A stretch of 64,000 bases of DNA from Borreliella lanei. Its GTDB lineage: Bacteria; Spirochaetota; Spirochaetia; Borreliales; Borreliaceae. The stretch covers positions 62,001-126,000 of the forward strand of contig NZ_JACHFC010000003.1 of the NCBI RefSeq assembly GCF_014205895.1. Direction: 5' to 3'. The notes below the pieces were generated by a model. It ran no database searches, was not told the origin of the DNA, and saw only the letters and a list, made by a program, of their open reading frames with translations. Shown in pieces: positions 38,092-47,496 of the stretch; positions within the stretch are counted from its first letter, which is position 1; each line of letters starts with the position of its first letter. Both the position numbers and the translations under genes were made by a program.

Positions 38092-38613
38092 ATGAAATTA
38101 ATAAAACTTTACAAATTAATGCTACTCTTTCTTTTTGCAATAAGATTGTTTCCAGTAAAAGATGAAAAATTAAACAATAAATTGGAATTATTTTCAAACG
38201 TAGAAACAAAAATAAAAAAAAAATCTAAAACTTACGATTCAAGCTCAAACAGCAAAAAGATCAAAAAAGAATCAATTTTTAAAAAAGATACAAACAGCAA
38301 AAAAAATATAAATTCTAATATATACATACAAAAATCAAAAAAAATTAATTATCCCAACAGAAATTTAGGCAATAATATCAATCAAAAAACCGCAAATGAT
38401 GTGAATTTTACAACAACTAGTTATGTTAAAGTTTATCCTAGCTATAAAGATGACAACTTTCAAGAAATTAGAAATACTAATAAATTTCCAATTAAAACCG
38501 AAAAAACTCATATGCTAATCGGCCCAATATTAAAAGATAATCTAGGAATAATAATTAAAATGCTAAAAACAAAGGGATACACTTTAATAGAATATATAGA
38601 GAACAATAATTAA
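38092..38613 (+). CDS. Secreted Lys/Asn-rich protein with a SPOR-like C-terminus
   Basis: A 173-aa protein with a signal peptide or N-terminal anchor ('LYKLMLLFLFAIRLFPV'). A long low-complexity Lys/Ser/Asn linker covers about 25-115. The last 40 residues ('HMLIGPILKDNLGIIIKML' then 'GYTLIEYI') resemble a short SPOR-type peptidoglycan-binding repeat. AAAGGAAA lies before the ATG. It follows asnS by 22 bp and ends overlapping the convergent phosphoribosyltransferase gene by 4 nt. SPOR assignment is tentative. Confidence 0.62.
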   Translation: MKLIKLYKLMLLFLFAIRLFPVKDEKLNNKLELFSNVETKIKKKSKTYDSSSNSKKIKKESIFKKDTNSKKNINSNIYIQKSKKINYPNRNLGNNINQKTANDVNFTTTSYVKVYPSYKDDNFQEIRNTNKFPIKTEKTHMLIGPILKDNLGIIIKMLKTKGYTLIEYIENNN

Positions 38614-39203
38614 GATTTATTTTTTGCCAAAAATTTTAAAATCTCATTAAGTTCATCATCTATGTATTTAAAACTATTCTTATATTCACTCTCATTTAAT
38701 CCTGTCAGCTCATGATTTCCATAATGAATCCAAGTATTTAATTCTTCTTGGTTAGAATATTTATTAACATAATAATCAGGAATATAATCTACAAATCCAT
38801 GATCCTTATAGTCGTAAACTGCTATTTTAACATTTTTACTCTCTATACCTTTTTTTAAAACCTCACTTCTCAAATAAACAATAGTACGACCCGTATCAAA
38901 AATGTCATCAACAAATAAAACTTTATCGCCTGCCCTTAAATATTTTGGATCATAGGTCCAACCATCTATCATTATCTTTTTTTGCTCATTAAAAATATCA
39001 TAAGATCTAGCAACAACAGCAGCATATAAAAGAGGTTTATCTACTTTTACAAATTTAAAAAATTCGCTAATAATATTGCCAAGATAGGCTCCTCCTCTCA
39101 AAGAGACATACATAATATCTGGAATAAATCCATCTTTATAAATTTTATAAGCAAGCTTAAATCCATTAATTCTTATTTCTTCATAAGAAACATATTTCTT
39201 CAT
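38610..39203 (-). CDS. Purine-type phosphoribosyltransferase
   Basis: A 197-aa type I PRTase that joins a purine base to PRPP. The PRPP loop is 'VLFVDDIFDTGRTIVYL', with the two acidic residues and the TGRT turn. An early 'SLRGGAYLGNIISEFF' is the flexible/pyrophosphate-loop region. The family includes xanthine-guanine and hypoxanthine enzymes; the exact base is not fixed by what I can see. It would serve purine salvage, which a purine auxotroph needs. The upstream spacer (39204-39346) contains the htrA terminator. Confidence 0.85.
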   Translation of the reverse strand: MKKYVSYEEIRINGFKLAYKIYKDGFIPDIMYVSLRGGAYLGNIISEFFKFVKVDKPLLYAAVVARSYDIFNEQKKIMIDGWTYDPKYLRAGDKVLFVDDIFDTGRTIVYLRSEVLKKGIESKNVKIAVYDYKDHGFVDYIPDYYVNKYSNQEELNTWIHYGNHELTGLNESEYKNSFKYIDDELNEILKFLAKNKS

Positions 39204-39303
39204 AATTCAAACTTATTCCTTTTATTCTTTCCTAATAACAATAAAATTTATTTAATCAAAATATTTTAACTTGCAAATTAACACACAAATATTTATATAA
39301 AAT

Positions 39304-39332
39304 AAAAAAGGGCTAAGATCAACTCTTAACCC
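39304..39332 (-). terminator. Rho-independent terminator of htrA
   Basis: On the minus strand GGGTTAAGA (39324-39332) pairs with TCTTAGCCC (39310-39318) through nine pairs including one G-U, with a 5-nt loop. Six T's follow (39304-39309). It lies 14 bp past the htrA stop. Confidence 0.85.
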
Positions 39333-39346
39333 AAAACTAAAATTTA

Positions 39347-40771
39347 CTAAAATGAAATTTTAAAAGAATCGTTTCCTCTTAAAATTTTATAAGTATTTTT
39401 TCCAACCTCAAGAGCATCATAAAATTCTCTTAAATTAGAAACACTTTTTGAATTTACAGAAAGAATTACATCTCCTGACTTCATCTTAATGCTTGATGCT
39501 AAATTTTTATCAATATAATCAACAACAACACCTTTAATCCAATTTCTTAAATTAAGCTGAGCTTTAATATCCTCAACTAATGGATAAACAACAAAACCTG
39601 GAAGCATCTTTGAAGAAGAAAGCTCTTTATCCTTAGGTCTAACAGCAAGAACAATCTCAATATTTTTTTTGACATTGCCTCTTAAAATTTCTACATTTAC
39701 TTTCTCACCAGCATAAAAATCACTAATATATGATGTAACATCTTGAAAAACGCTCATGGGAACCCCGTTAACCTTCATAACAATATCTCCTGCTCTAAGC
39801 CCTGACTTAACAGCAGGTGAACCCGGATAAAGAGAAGCAATAATTGCAGCTGAAACATCCTTACTTTCAACCCCCAAGCTTTTTAGCACCTCAGAATCTC
39901 TTGTCTTTAACGGATAAAAAGAAATTCCAAGCCACGCCGATTCAATTTTTTTACCTTTAAGGAAAAAATCTACAGTGCTTTTAATATTGTTAACAGGAAT
40001 TGCAAAACCTAGCCCAATATTTCCGCCAGAATTTGAAGCTATCCAAGCATTAATTCCAATAACTTCACCTTTTATATTTACAAGAGGACCACCTGAATTA
40101 CCCCTGTTGATTGCAGCATCGGTCTGAATAAACAAATTCCTTGATTGCAAATTAGGATTTGCAGAACGTTGCAACCCACTCACAATACCCGCTGTAACTG
40201 TAAAACTAAATTGAAAAGGGCTGCCTACTGCCATAACCCAATCACCTATTTCAAGCTTATCACTATCTCCAAGATCAGCTACTTTAATAGTTGCGTCATC
40301 ACTTTCAAAGCTAATAAGAGCAATATCTTTTTTTTCATCTTTGCCAATTAACTTAGCCTTGTGCTTTTTTTTATCATAAGATACAACTTCAAGTTCAGTT
40401 GCCTTATCTACCACATGACTATTTGTAACCACATAAAATAATGATTTTTTTTGAGAATCTCTACCAATTATTACTCCAGACCCTGCCCAATTGCTTTTTC
40501 TCTCAGAATCAAATTCTGGCATATCAAAAAAGAAAAATGGAATAGGAAAACTCTGCTTGATTACCCCTGTTGCATGAACTTCCACAGATGATGGTAAAAT
40601 TTTCTTGGAAACTTCTCTAAAAGAATCTTGCAAGGCTCGTACAGTATTGTCCTTTTCTTCTGCAAAAACAATGTTGCTTCTATTAGAATCTAAATAATGC
40701 ATTCCAATAAAAAACCCAATACCCAAAGCCAAAAAACTTAGAAGAAATCCAGAAAAAAACTTTTTTTCCAC
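39347..40771 (-). CDS. htrA: HtrA/DegP periplasmic serine protease
   Basis: An envelope and secreted quality-control protease, 474 aa. The N-terminal hydrophobic segment '[20 protein letters not shown]' is a signal or anchor. The catalytic triad is His119 ('TNSHVV'), Asp149 ('KKDIALISF') and Ser226 ('GNSGGPL'). Two PDZ domains follow (about 285-370 and 395-470). I start at the GTG at 40771, because GGAGG lies 8 nt upstream. The GTG at 40786 has no such site. With this start the serine is residue 226, which agrees with the numbering I recall for the Borrelia enzyme. Confidence 0.95.
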   Translation of the reverse strand: MEKKFFSGFLLSFLALGIGFFIGMHYLDSNRSNIVFAEEKDNTVRALQDSFREVSKKILPSSVEVHATGVIKQSFPIPFFFFDMPEFDSERKSNWAGSGVIIGRDSQKKSLFYVVTNSHVVDKATELEVVSYDKKKHKAKLIGKDEKKDIALISFESDDATIKVADLGDSDKLEIGDWVMAVGSPFQFSFTVTAGIVSGLQRSANPNLQSRNLFIQTDAAINRGNSGGPLVNIKGEVIGINAWIASNSGGNIGLGFAIPVNNIKSTVDFFLKGKKIESAWLGISFYPLKTRDSEVLKSLGVESKDVSAAIIASLYPGSPAVKSGLRAGDIVMKVNGVPMSVFQDVTSYISDFYAGEKVNVEILRGNVKKNIEIVLAVRPKDKELSSSKMLPGFVVYPLVEDIKAQLNLRNWIKGVVVDYIDKNLASSIKMKSGDVILSVNSKSVSNLREFYDALEVGKNTYKILRGNDSFKISF

Positions 40772-40837
40772 TTTTATAACCTCCACATAATTACTTGATT
40801 TTACAAATAATATTTAAATATTTGATTAATTGAAAAT

Positions 40838-41593
40838 TTAAACTTCACTTAAAATTAAAGGCAATCCATCAACAACAGCAACAGTATGTTCAAAATGTGC
40901 AGAACAACTAAGATCAGATGCAAAAACAGTCCAACCATCACTTTTTATTGAAACCTTGTGCCCCTTTAAGTTTACCATAGGCTCAATAGCCAAAACCATA
41001 CCCTCTTGAATTCTAATATTTTTAAAAAAAGGAGCATAATAATTTGGAACACTTGGTTCTTCGTGAAGTTCAAATCCAACACCGTGGCCTGTATATTCTC
41101 TAACTATTCCAAAACCAAACGGTTTTATATAATCTTCTATTGCCTTTGATATATTTAAAATTCTATTTCCCACTTTCATCTCAGCAATACCTTTGTAAAG
41201 AGAAGCATTTGTAACTTCTAAAAGTTCATCGATACTAGAATCCACATTTCCCACTTTAAAAGTTTTTGCCATGTCGCTATAAAACCCATCAAGAATAACC
41301 CCACAATCAATACTAACAATATCCCCATCCGCTAATTTTCTTTTTCCGGGAATGCCGTGAATAACCTCTTCATTAACAGATGCGCAAATAGTGCCCTTAA
41401 AACCACGATATCCCTTAAAAGCAGGCTTAGCTCTATTTTTAATAATAAAATCATAGGCTATCAAATCAAGTTCTTTGGTGCTAATACCAGGAACAATATT
41501 TCTCTCAACTTCTAATAAAGTAAGCGCCAACAAGTTTGCTGAAGCTTTTATTTTTTTAATCTCATCTTTAGATTTCAATCTTAGTTTAGTCAA
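40838..41593 (-). CDS. map: Methionine aminopeptidase, type I
   Basis: Removes the initiator Met from nascent proteins. It is 251 aa. Metal ligands are visible in 'SIDCGVILDGFYSDMAKTF' (two Asp), 'GHGVGFELHEEPSVPNY' (His and the His/Glu region), 'MVLAIEPMV' (Glu) and 'SAHFEHTVAV' (Glu). The start is TTG at 41593, with GGAAGT upstream, overlapping the stop of the TPR gene by 8 nt. Confidence 0.95.
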   Translation of the reverse strand: MTKLRLKSKDEIKKIKASANLLALTLLEVERNIVPGISTKELDLIAYDFIIKNRAKPAFKGYRGFKGTICASVNEEVIHGIPGKRKLADGDIVSIDCGVILDGFYSDMAKTFKVGNVDSSIDELLEVTNASLYKGIAEMKVGNRILNISKAIEDYIKPFGFGIVREYTGHGVGFELHEEPSVPNYYAPFFKNIRIQEGMVLAIEPMVNLKGHKVSIKSDGWTVFASDLSCSAHFEHTVAVVDGLPLILSEV

Positions 41594-43253
41594 AATTTAA
41601 CTTCCTTTCTCTAAGTGTATCTATCATATTTTTATAAAGCCTTCCTTCATCAGTTTCGTAAAAAGAATAAGAAGCCAAAATAGACTCTTTGCCTTTTTCC
41701 ATTTTTCCCAAATAAAGATAATTAATTCCTTGTTTTAAGTAAATTTTTGATATAAGTTCACGTTCATAGTGAGTACTAGAATCTTTATCATAAAAACTAC
41801 TAGGCAATAAAGATATTCCTTTATTAAAATATCTTTCCGCTTCTTTATAGTCTTTTTCAGAAAAGCTCAAAACTCCAAGATTATAATAAATTCCAAACAT
41901 ATATTTTTGAGATTTATTGTCAAAAATTATCTTTTTTGAACTAATAAAATCTCTTTTAAGAAAATAATAATAAAATTTATAAAAATCATACCAATCTTGT
42001 TTATTCTCAGAAAAATTATAAATTCTAAAAAATAAATCTAGGTCCTTTAAATCTGAATAAAGCAGTAAATTCCAAGCCAAAAATTGAGCAATACTAGAAT
42101 TGTACTCAGTCTTATAAAATAGTCGCCACAAATAAGATTTTTTTGCCTCATACTTAGAATTTGCATAATTTAATGCAAAATAAAGTTTAAAGAATAACGG
42201 ATCTTCCTTATAATTCGCTATAATTTCATTGGCTTTAAAATAATTTTTAATTCTAAAGTATATGTTTGCTAAATAATAACTTATTATCTTATTATCTTTA
42301 AACACCTCATTAGCCTTATTTAAATAAGAAATTGCTCTTTTATGATCATTCTCACTATTAGCTATGAGTGCAAGATTTAAATAAATAAGAACATTGTAAT
42401 TAGGAAATCTTGTATAAAGCTTTAAATATTCATTCTTAGCATTCTTAATATCTCCTTTTTTAAAATAAGCATCTGCAAGCAAAAAAAGTAAAGTGGGGTC
42501 TTCTTCATTTTTAATGGACTTGAGATTGGAAATTGTATAATCTAAATCATTAAGATTATATGAAATATATGCAAGCTCTTTTGAAAAATTTTTGTCCTCT
42601 TTGATTTTAAAAAGTATACGCTTAGCAGCATCTATGTTTTTTTTCTCTATATATAAAAGCATTGCATTTATTAAAAATGCATTATTTTTAAGATTTAAAC
42701 CTATCTCTTCAAAAATACGAGCATCCTTTTCTTTATAGATTTTATCAATAAATTTGTTAAAATCTAAAATCCCATTATCTGAACTTAAATTTTTAATAAA
42801 AACTTCATCATAAAGACCTTGATACTCTTCGCTATTTAAAAGATATTGATTTGCAATCCTATAAGCATCTTTTAAAAGCCCAATTTTAAGCTTAGAATAA
42901 ACTTCTAAAGCTCTTAATTTCAAATTACCCGGCAAAACTTTAACACCAAGATCTACTATCTCCCCCATAAGATGATAATCGCCCGTATTTAAAGCCCAAA
43001 GTTTAGCTCTTTTAGCAAGGGCTAGCCATTTAAACTCAGTATTAGCATAATATGATGAAAATAGCATTGCTTTTTTAGCATCAGCAAATTTTTTTTTATC
43101 AATATAAAAATCAATTCCCATAATAAGCTTGCTAAAATCTTTCTCGCCTTTTAAAAGATATAAAATATTGGGATCGAAATAGAAATAAAAACCCCCTAAA
43201 AAAACCGATAATAAGAACAATGAAATGAATACTAAAGTTTTATTTTTTTTCAA
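41586..43253 (-). CDS. Membrane-anchored TPR protein
   Basis: A 555-aa protein with one N-terminal membrane helix ('TLVFISLFLLSVFLGGFYFY') followed by many TPR-like repeats, such as 'ADAYFKKGDIKNAKNEYLKL', 'NYKEAERYFNKGISLLP'-type units near the C-terminus, and 'IYLKQGINYLYLGKMEKGKE'. It is probably an extracytoplasmic scaffold. I start at TTG 43253, because GGAGAG lies 5 nt upstream. Longer readings to 43295 lack a ribosome-binding site and overlap nusB more. It overlaps nusB by 14 nt and map by 8 nt. Confidence 0.78.
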   Translation of the reverse strand: MKKNKTLVFISLFLLSVFLGGFYFYFDPNILYLLKGEKDFSKLIMGIDFYIDKKKFADAKKAMLFSSYYANTEFKWLALAKRAKLWALNTGDYHLMGEIVDLGVKVLPGNLKLRALEVYSKLKIGLLKDAYRIANQYLLNSEEYQGLYDEVFIKNLSSDNGILDFNKFIDKIYKEKDARIFEEIGLNLKNNAFLINAMLLYIEKKNIDAAKRILFKIKEDKNFSKELAYISYNLNDLDYTISNLKSIKNEEDPTLLFLLADAYFKKGDIKNAKNEYLKLYTRFPNYNVLIYLNLALIANSENDHKRAISYLNKANEVFKDNKIISYYLANIYFRIKNYFKANEIIANYKEDPLFFKLYFALNYANSKYEAKKSYLWRLFYKTEYNSSIAQFLAWNLLLYSDLKDLDLFFRIYNFSENKQDWYDFYKFYYYFLKRDFISSKKIIFDNKSQKYMFGIYYNLGVLSFSEKDYKEAERYFNKGISLLPSSFYDKDSSTHYERELISKIYLKQGINYLYLGKMEKGKESILASYSFYETDEGRLYKNMIDTLRERKLNFD

Positions 43254-43677
43254 TACAACTCTCCATATTTTTAAGTAAAGCATCAAGTATACCATTTATA
43301 AACTTATAAGAGTTTTTACTACCATATTTCTTAGCAATCAAAATTGCCTCATCAATTACAGCACGTTTTGAATTTTCAAAATTTTGGAACTTCAAAGAAT
43401 AAACACCCATTCTAAGTATTGCAAGATCAACCTTATCCATGCGATCTAAAGACCAATTCAAAGAAATATCCCTAATCAAGCTATCAATATGCTCTAAATT
43501 ATTAAAAGTACCATTTACTAAAGAAGAATAAAACGACTTAATAGATTCATTTTCTATGTCTAATCCTTTATCTTCAATATTAAAAATATCAAAAATATCG
43601 TCCATTGCGCTTTGATTAATATCAATGCTATAAATCTTTTGAAAAGCCAAAACTCTAACTTCATGCATTAAATCCAT
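43240..43677 (-). CDS. nusB: Transcription antitermination factor NusB
   Basis: An RNA-binding helical protein of the rRNA antitermination complex, 145 aa. 'RVLAFQKIYSIDINQSAM' (7-24) is the N-terminal family block, where an Arg begins the BoxA-binding region. 'RMDKVDLAILRMGVYSL' (about 97-113) and 'DEAILIAKKYGSKNSYKFIN' (about 119-138) are the strongest conserved segments. It overlaps the TPR gene. Confidence 0.93.
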   Translation of the reverse strand: MDLMHEVRVLAFQKIYSIDINQSAMDDIFDIFNIEDKGLDIENESIKSFYSSLVNGTFNNLEHIDSLIRDISLNWSLDRMDKVDLAILRMGVYSLKFQNFENSKRAVIDEAILIAKKYGSKNSYKFINGILDALLKNMESCIEKK

Positions 43678-43705
43678 AATAAAATTATATAAATAAAAGT
43701 ATGTT

Positions 43706-44716
43706 TTATTTTAGACTAGAATCCAAGATTTGTATATTTGCAGACTTGTTAAGCTTACCATACATATCTTGCTGCACTTGAACAACAATTTGCTGTTGTT
43801 GAACATTAACCATGTTATTTCTTATTGCATCTTTGACAATCAAATCTGCAGTAGGAGACACTTTATCATTCAAGCCTAAAAATCTCTGAGCATATTTTTC
43901 TGTAACTTTAATAATATGAAACCCTTCCTTTGAAGCAATAGGCGAAGATATATCACCCTTATTAAAATTAAAAACCTCTTTCACAAAATCGGCTCCAAGA
44001 AGATTTTGAGCATTTTGATCACCCCTTGACAAAAACCCAAGATCACCATTTTTAGCCTTAGAAGACTCGTCATTTGAATATTTTCTTACAGCTTCTTCAA
44101 AAGTAATTTTTTTTGATCTTATTTGGCTTAATATATTTTTTGCTTGATCCAAAACATCTGATCTTTTTTTGTCTTTAGTAGAAAAAAATACATGACTAAC
44201 TCTTGAAATATCAGGATTTACAAATTTAGTTTTATTAGCCTCATAATACTCAACAATTTCTTTCTCACTAGGAGTTTTAACTTCAGAAAACTTGGGCTGA
44301 GCTTGCTTTAAAACAAGCTTTTGAGAAGACAGAGATCTTTTCATTGAAGATAAAAGCTCGCCCCAATTTGTACCTTGTTTTTCTATCATCTGCTTGATTT
44401 GCTCATCAGTAAAATTTACAAGTCCAAATTGAGTTCTAATTGTTTGCATAACCTCATCATCTGAAATTTTAATTCCTTGTTTTGAAGCCTCTTGGCTAAA
44501 AAGAACATCTGCTATTAAAACTTGCAAAACTTGCTTTTTCTCAGCAGCAGTCAAGTCTCTACCTTGAGTCTTTTTAAATATATCAACCTTAGAATCAAAA
44601 CCGGTTTTAGTAATAATTTCATTCTTATATAAATTAATAATAGCAACAGGAGTATTTTGAGCAAAAGAGTTAATCCCTGCAGTTCCCAATATTACCCAAA
44701 ATAAAAAACTCTTCAT
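43706..44716 (-). CDS. Secreted parvulin-type peptidyl-prolyl isomerase (SurA/PrsA-like)
   Basis: An envelope-protein folding factor of 336 aa. The signal peptide is 'FLFWVILGTAGINSFA', cleaved near 19. A SurA-type N-terminal helical domain covers about 25-160 ('DVLFSQEASKQGIKISDDEV'). The parvulin domain (about 168-275) includes 'VSHVFFSTKDKKR', 'RKYSNDESSKAKNGDLGFLS' and 'GFHIIKVTE'. I see no lipobox, so it is likely a soluble periplasmic protein. AGAGG precedes the ATG. Confidence 0.9.
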   Translation of the reverse strand: MKSFLFWVILGTAGINSFAQNTPVAIINLYKNEIITKTGFDSKVDIFKKTQGRDLTAAEKKQVLQVLIADVLFSQEASKQGIKISDDEVMQTIRTQFGLVNFTDEQIKQMIEKQGTNWGELLSSMKRSLSSQKLVLKQAQPKFSEVKTPSEKEIVEYYEANKTKFVNPDISRVSHVFFSTKDKKRSDVLDQAKNILSQIRSKKITFEEAVRKYSNDESSKAKNGDLGFLSRGDQNAQNLLGADFVKEVFNFNKGDISSPIASKEGFHIIKVTEKYAQRFLGLNDKVSPTADLIVKDAIRNNMVNVQQQQIVVQVQQDMYGKLNKSANIQILDSSLK

Positions 44717-44795
44717 AACATAACCTCTTATTAAAGAATCACTTACCCACTAATTTAACAAAATTTTACATTTAAATCTAGTTAATAAAACATTT

Positions 44796-45992
44796 TCATC
44801 TATACAAAAAACTAGAAATTCCTTGTCCACCACCAATACAAATAGATGCTATTCCTTTTGTTTTATTCTTTATTTTCATAGAGCGAGAAAGTGTTAATAA
44901 AATTCTTGAACCACTAACTGCAAATGGATGCCCCAAAGCAATAGCACCACCATTTACATTAATAATATCGCTAGTTATATTGTATTTTTCAAACAAGGCC
45001 TTTTCAATGCTTAATGCTTGAGCTGCAAATGCCTCATTTACCTCAATTAAATCTATTTCGCTAGGATTTAAACTTAATTTACTAATAATACCTTCAATAG
45101 CCATATAGGCTCCAAAACCCATATAAAGCGGATCAAGACCTACACTTTTAAATCCTCCAATATAAGCTAATGGACTTACCCCTAAGCTTTTTACTCTTTC
45201 CTCACTTGCTAAAATTAAAAAACAAGCACCATCATTTAAACTTGAAGAATTTCCGGCAGTTACTGTACCCGATTCTTTAAAAACAGGATTAAGAGATGCT
45301 AGCTTATTTAAAGTTAAATTATCTCTTATTTCCTCATCACTTGAGACAGTCCTGTTAGAGTTGATCTTCTTATCAAAAACGGTCAGGGGATAAATTTCAT
45401 CCTCAAAATATCCAAGCTCTCTTGCCTTTAATGCCTTTGCATGAGAATTATATGCAAATTCATCTTGCATTTCTCTTGTTATTCTATATTTTTCTGAGAG
45501 ATTTTCAGCCGTAAGCCCCATGGAAATAAAATTCAGAGAATCTATTAAAGCATCTTTTTGGATTGAATCTTCAATTCCAAAATTACCAAATTTAAGACCG
45601 TCAAACCTAATCTTTCTAGGTAATAAATAAGGAGAATTGGTTAGATCTTCCACCCCTCCAGCTAAAACAATGTCATTGTCTCCAAGAGCAATAGAATTAA
45701 ATGCAAGCTCCAAAGCCTTAAGGCCAGAACCACAAACTTTATTAACGCTAAATGCGGGCACGGTATCGCCCAAATTAGACTTCAAAGCAATTTGTCTTGC
45801 AATATTTTGACCAAGTCCCGCAGATATTACATTTCCAACAATAACCTCATCAACTTTGCATAACTTATTTCTTCCAAGCAAAGCTTTAACAACTTTTGAA
45901 GATTCATCAATAATATCTAAACCCCTAAAAGAACCTCCAAACTTGAAATTGGGCGTTCTAAGTCCATCAATAATAGCTACCTTTTTTATCAC
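44796..45992 (-). CDS. Acetyl-CoA C-acetyltransferase (thiolase)
   Basis: Condenses two acetyl-CoA to acetoacetyl-CoA, the first step of the mevalonate route to isoprenoids used by Borrelia. It is 398 aa. The nucleophilic Cys87 is in 'VNKVCGSGLKALELAF', the catalytic His is in 'GGAIALGHPFAVSG', and the second Cys is in 'ASICIGGGQG'. The start is GTG at 45992 with AGGAG 6 nt upstream. Other mevalonate genes are not in this window. It is divergent from the gene at 46129. Confidence 0.94.
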   Translation of the reverse strand: MIKKVAIIDGLRTPNFKFGGSFRGLDIIDESSKVVKALLGRNKLCKVDEVIVGNVISAGLGQNIARQIALKSNLGDTVPAFSVNKVCGSGLKALELAFNSIALGDNDIVLAGGVEDLTNSPYLLPRKIRFDGLKFGNFGIEDSIQKDALIDSLNFISMGLTAENLSEKYRITREMQDEFAYNSHAKALKARELGYFEDEIYPLTVFDKKINSNRTVSSDEEIRDNLTLNKLASLNPVFKESGTVTAGNSSSLNDGACFLILASEERVKSLGVSPLAYIGGFKSVGLDPLYMGFGAYMAIEGIISKLSLNPSEIDLIEVNEAFAAQALSIEKALFEKYNITSDIINVNGGAIALGHPFAVSGSRILLTLSRSMKIKNKTKGIASICIGGGQGISSFLYR

Positions 45993-46056
45993 AACTACTC
46001 CTAAAGTCTTAGTAAACTTATTGAATTATACAATACAATAGATCATATAAAAACTA

Positions 46057-46079
46057 AGTTTATTTAATAAAAATAAACT
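46057..46079. repeat. Inverted repeat in the thiolase divergent spacer
   Basis: AGTTTATTT and AAATAAACT are perfect 9-bp arms around a 5-nt loop. They lie between the start of the thiolase gene and the promoter of the rightward gene. It could be an operator; nothing proves this. Confidence 0.35.
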
Positions 46080-46116
46080 ATTTAACCTAAATTATTTAAT
46101 AAACAAACTAAAATGC

Positions 46117-46122
46117 TATAAT
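46117..46122 (+). promoter_or_regulatory. -10 element predicting a leaderless mRNA
   Basis: A perfect TATAAT ends 6 nt before the ATG at 46129. With normal spacing, transcription would start at the A of the ATG. There is no Shine-Dalgarno in between (TTAAAA). The -35 is weak (TTTAAT at 46095-46100, 16-bp spacer). Confidence 0.55.
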
Positions 46123-46128
46123 TTAAAA

Positions 46129-47493
46129 ATGCGGTTTAAAAAAATATTTTTAATAATATTTATAATTTCTAATTTAAAAGTTTATTCTTATAATTATTCA
46201 ATCCAATATAAAAATGAAGGTATTGACAAATATTATTTTGAAATACTAAATGATGGATTCGGATTTTCATTAAGCGATTTTTTTGATGACTTGAGAAGTG
46301 GCTCTTTAATTTTTACCTATGCTTCAAAATACAATTTTATAATAAATCTAGAAGCACACATGTTAACCTATAGGGGATATAAAGGATCGCCAAAATCTTT
46401 AATTAGCAGGACAGACTTAATTGAGATAGGCTTCATGTACTATTTCCCAATCTTATTGCTAATTAATGGAAAAAATTTTGGAGAAATAGACTTGGGAATT
46501 GGAGTTAAAAACTTCTTATTTGGAGACTGGGGTGGGCATTTAATGCAAAGCATAATTCACCTCATTTTAAATCAACACCGCCCAATTCCAAGTATAAAAA
46601 GTTACGACAGCTACAATTATAGGGGATTTTTAAGTTTTGCTATAAATTACTCCTACATGAATTTTTTAAATTTAGAAAATTATATAGACTTATCTTATTT
46701 TGCAGATTATTTTATCAAAAACAGTATTGGAATTACCTTAAAAAATGAAAATATTGGATTTGACATAAAACTTTATTCCCAAATTCAAAATCAAATCAAA
46801 AGCCTTAAAACATATTCAAAAACACAAGAAGCAGAAACAGGAATTGGAATAAATTATCAATTTTACTCTAAAAATTTTTTCATAACCAATAATTTAAACA
46901 TTAAAAATTTTTCAACCAAAGAAAATTTCTTAAGCGTTGGAGGATTTGGAATAATTATTACACCTGAAGAATACAAAAAAACACCAGAATCAAATAATGA
47001 ATTTAATGTTGTAAGTAATAATTTTTACTTTGGATTTGATATTATGATCCCATTAAAAATAAGAAATTCATTATTTTATAAAATAAATGAAAACATCAAC
47101 CATTACATTTCAATATCAACAAATTATTACACTAATTATAATGAAACTAACAGCTTTACAAATCAATTATCATCAGGCATCATGTATGAATTTTTACCAC
47201 AAAAAACATTTAATCCTTACCTAATTTCGGGACTATTTTTTGCCTATAATCAAAATAACCAAGATATTAAAAGCATCTTCAGACCAATAAGAATAAAAAA
47301 CATTCTTCAAGTTGGAATTGAAAATGAATTAGGATTTTTGTTCAAAATGATAAAATACCACAACACTGAGTATATTTTCAAAATATATTCAAAAGTTAGT
47401 TATATTCCTCTAGCTTATAACTTAGATGAAAAAAAATTAGAAAAACATTCTATTAACTTTAATTATTTAGGAATTGGATTAGTAGTTAAATAA
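46129..47493 (+). CDS. Probable outer-membrane beta-barrel protein
   Basis: A 454-aa protein with a signal peptide ('KIFLIIFIISNLKVYS', about 1-20). The mature part is rich in Tyr, Asn and Phe, with alternating hydrophobic strands and many aromatic residues (for example 'FEILNDGFGFSLSDFFDDL' and 'SINFNYLGIGLVV' at the end), as in beta-barrel outer-membrane proteins. I cannot assign a known porin family. It is a single gene between thiolase and dnaB, convergent with dnaB with 3 bp between stops. Confidence 0.68.
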   Translation: MRFKKIFLIIFIISNLKVYSYNYSIQYKNEGIDKYYFEILNDGFGFSLSDFFDDLRSGSLIFTYASKYNFIINLEAHMLTYRGYKGSPKSLISRTDLIEIGFMYYFPILLLINGKNFGEIDLGIGVKNFLFGDWGGHLMQSIIHLILNQHRPIPSIKSYDSYNYRGFLSFAINYSYMNFLNLENYIDLSYFADYFIKNSIGITLKNENIGFDIKLYSQIQNQIKSLKTYSKTQEAETGIGINYQFYSKNFFITNNLNIKNFSTKENFLSVGGFGIIITPEEYKKTPESNNEFNVVSNNFYFGFDIMIPLKIRNSLFYKINENINHYISISTNYYTNYNETNSFTNQLSSGIMYEFLPQKTFNPYLISGLFFAYNQNNQDIKSIFRPIRIKNILQVGIENELGFLFKMIKYHNTEYIFKIYSKVSYIPLAYNLDEKKLEKHSINFNYLGIGLVVK

Positions 47494-47496
47494 CAA

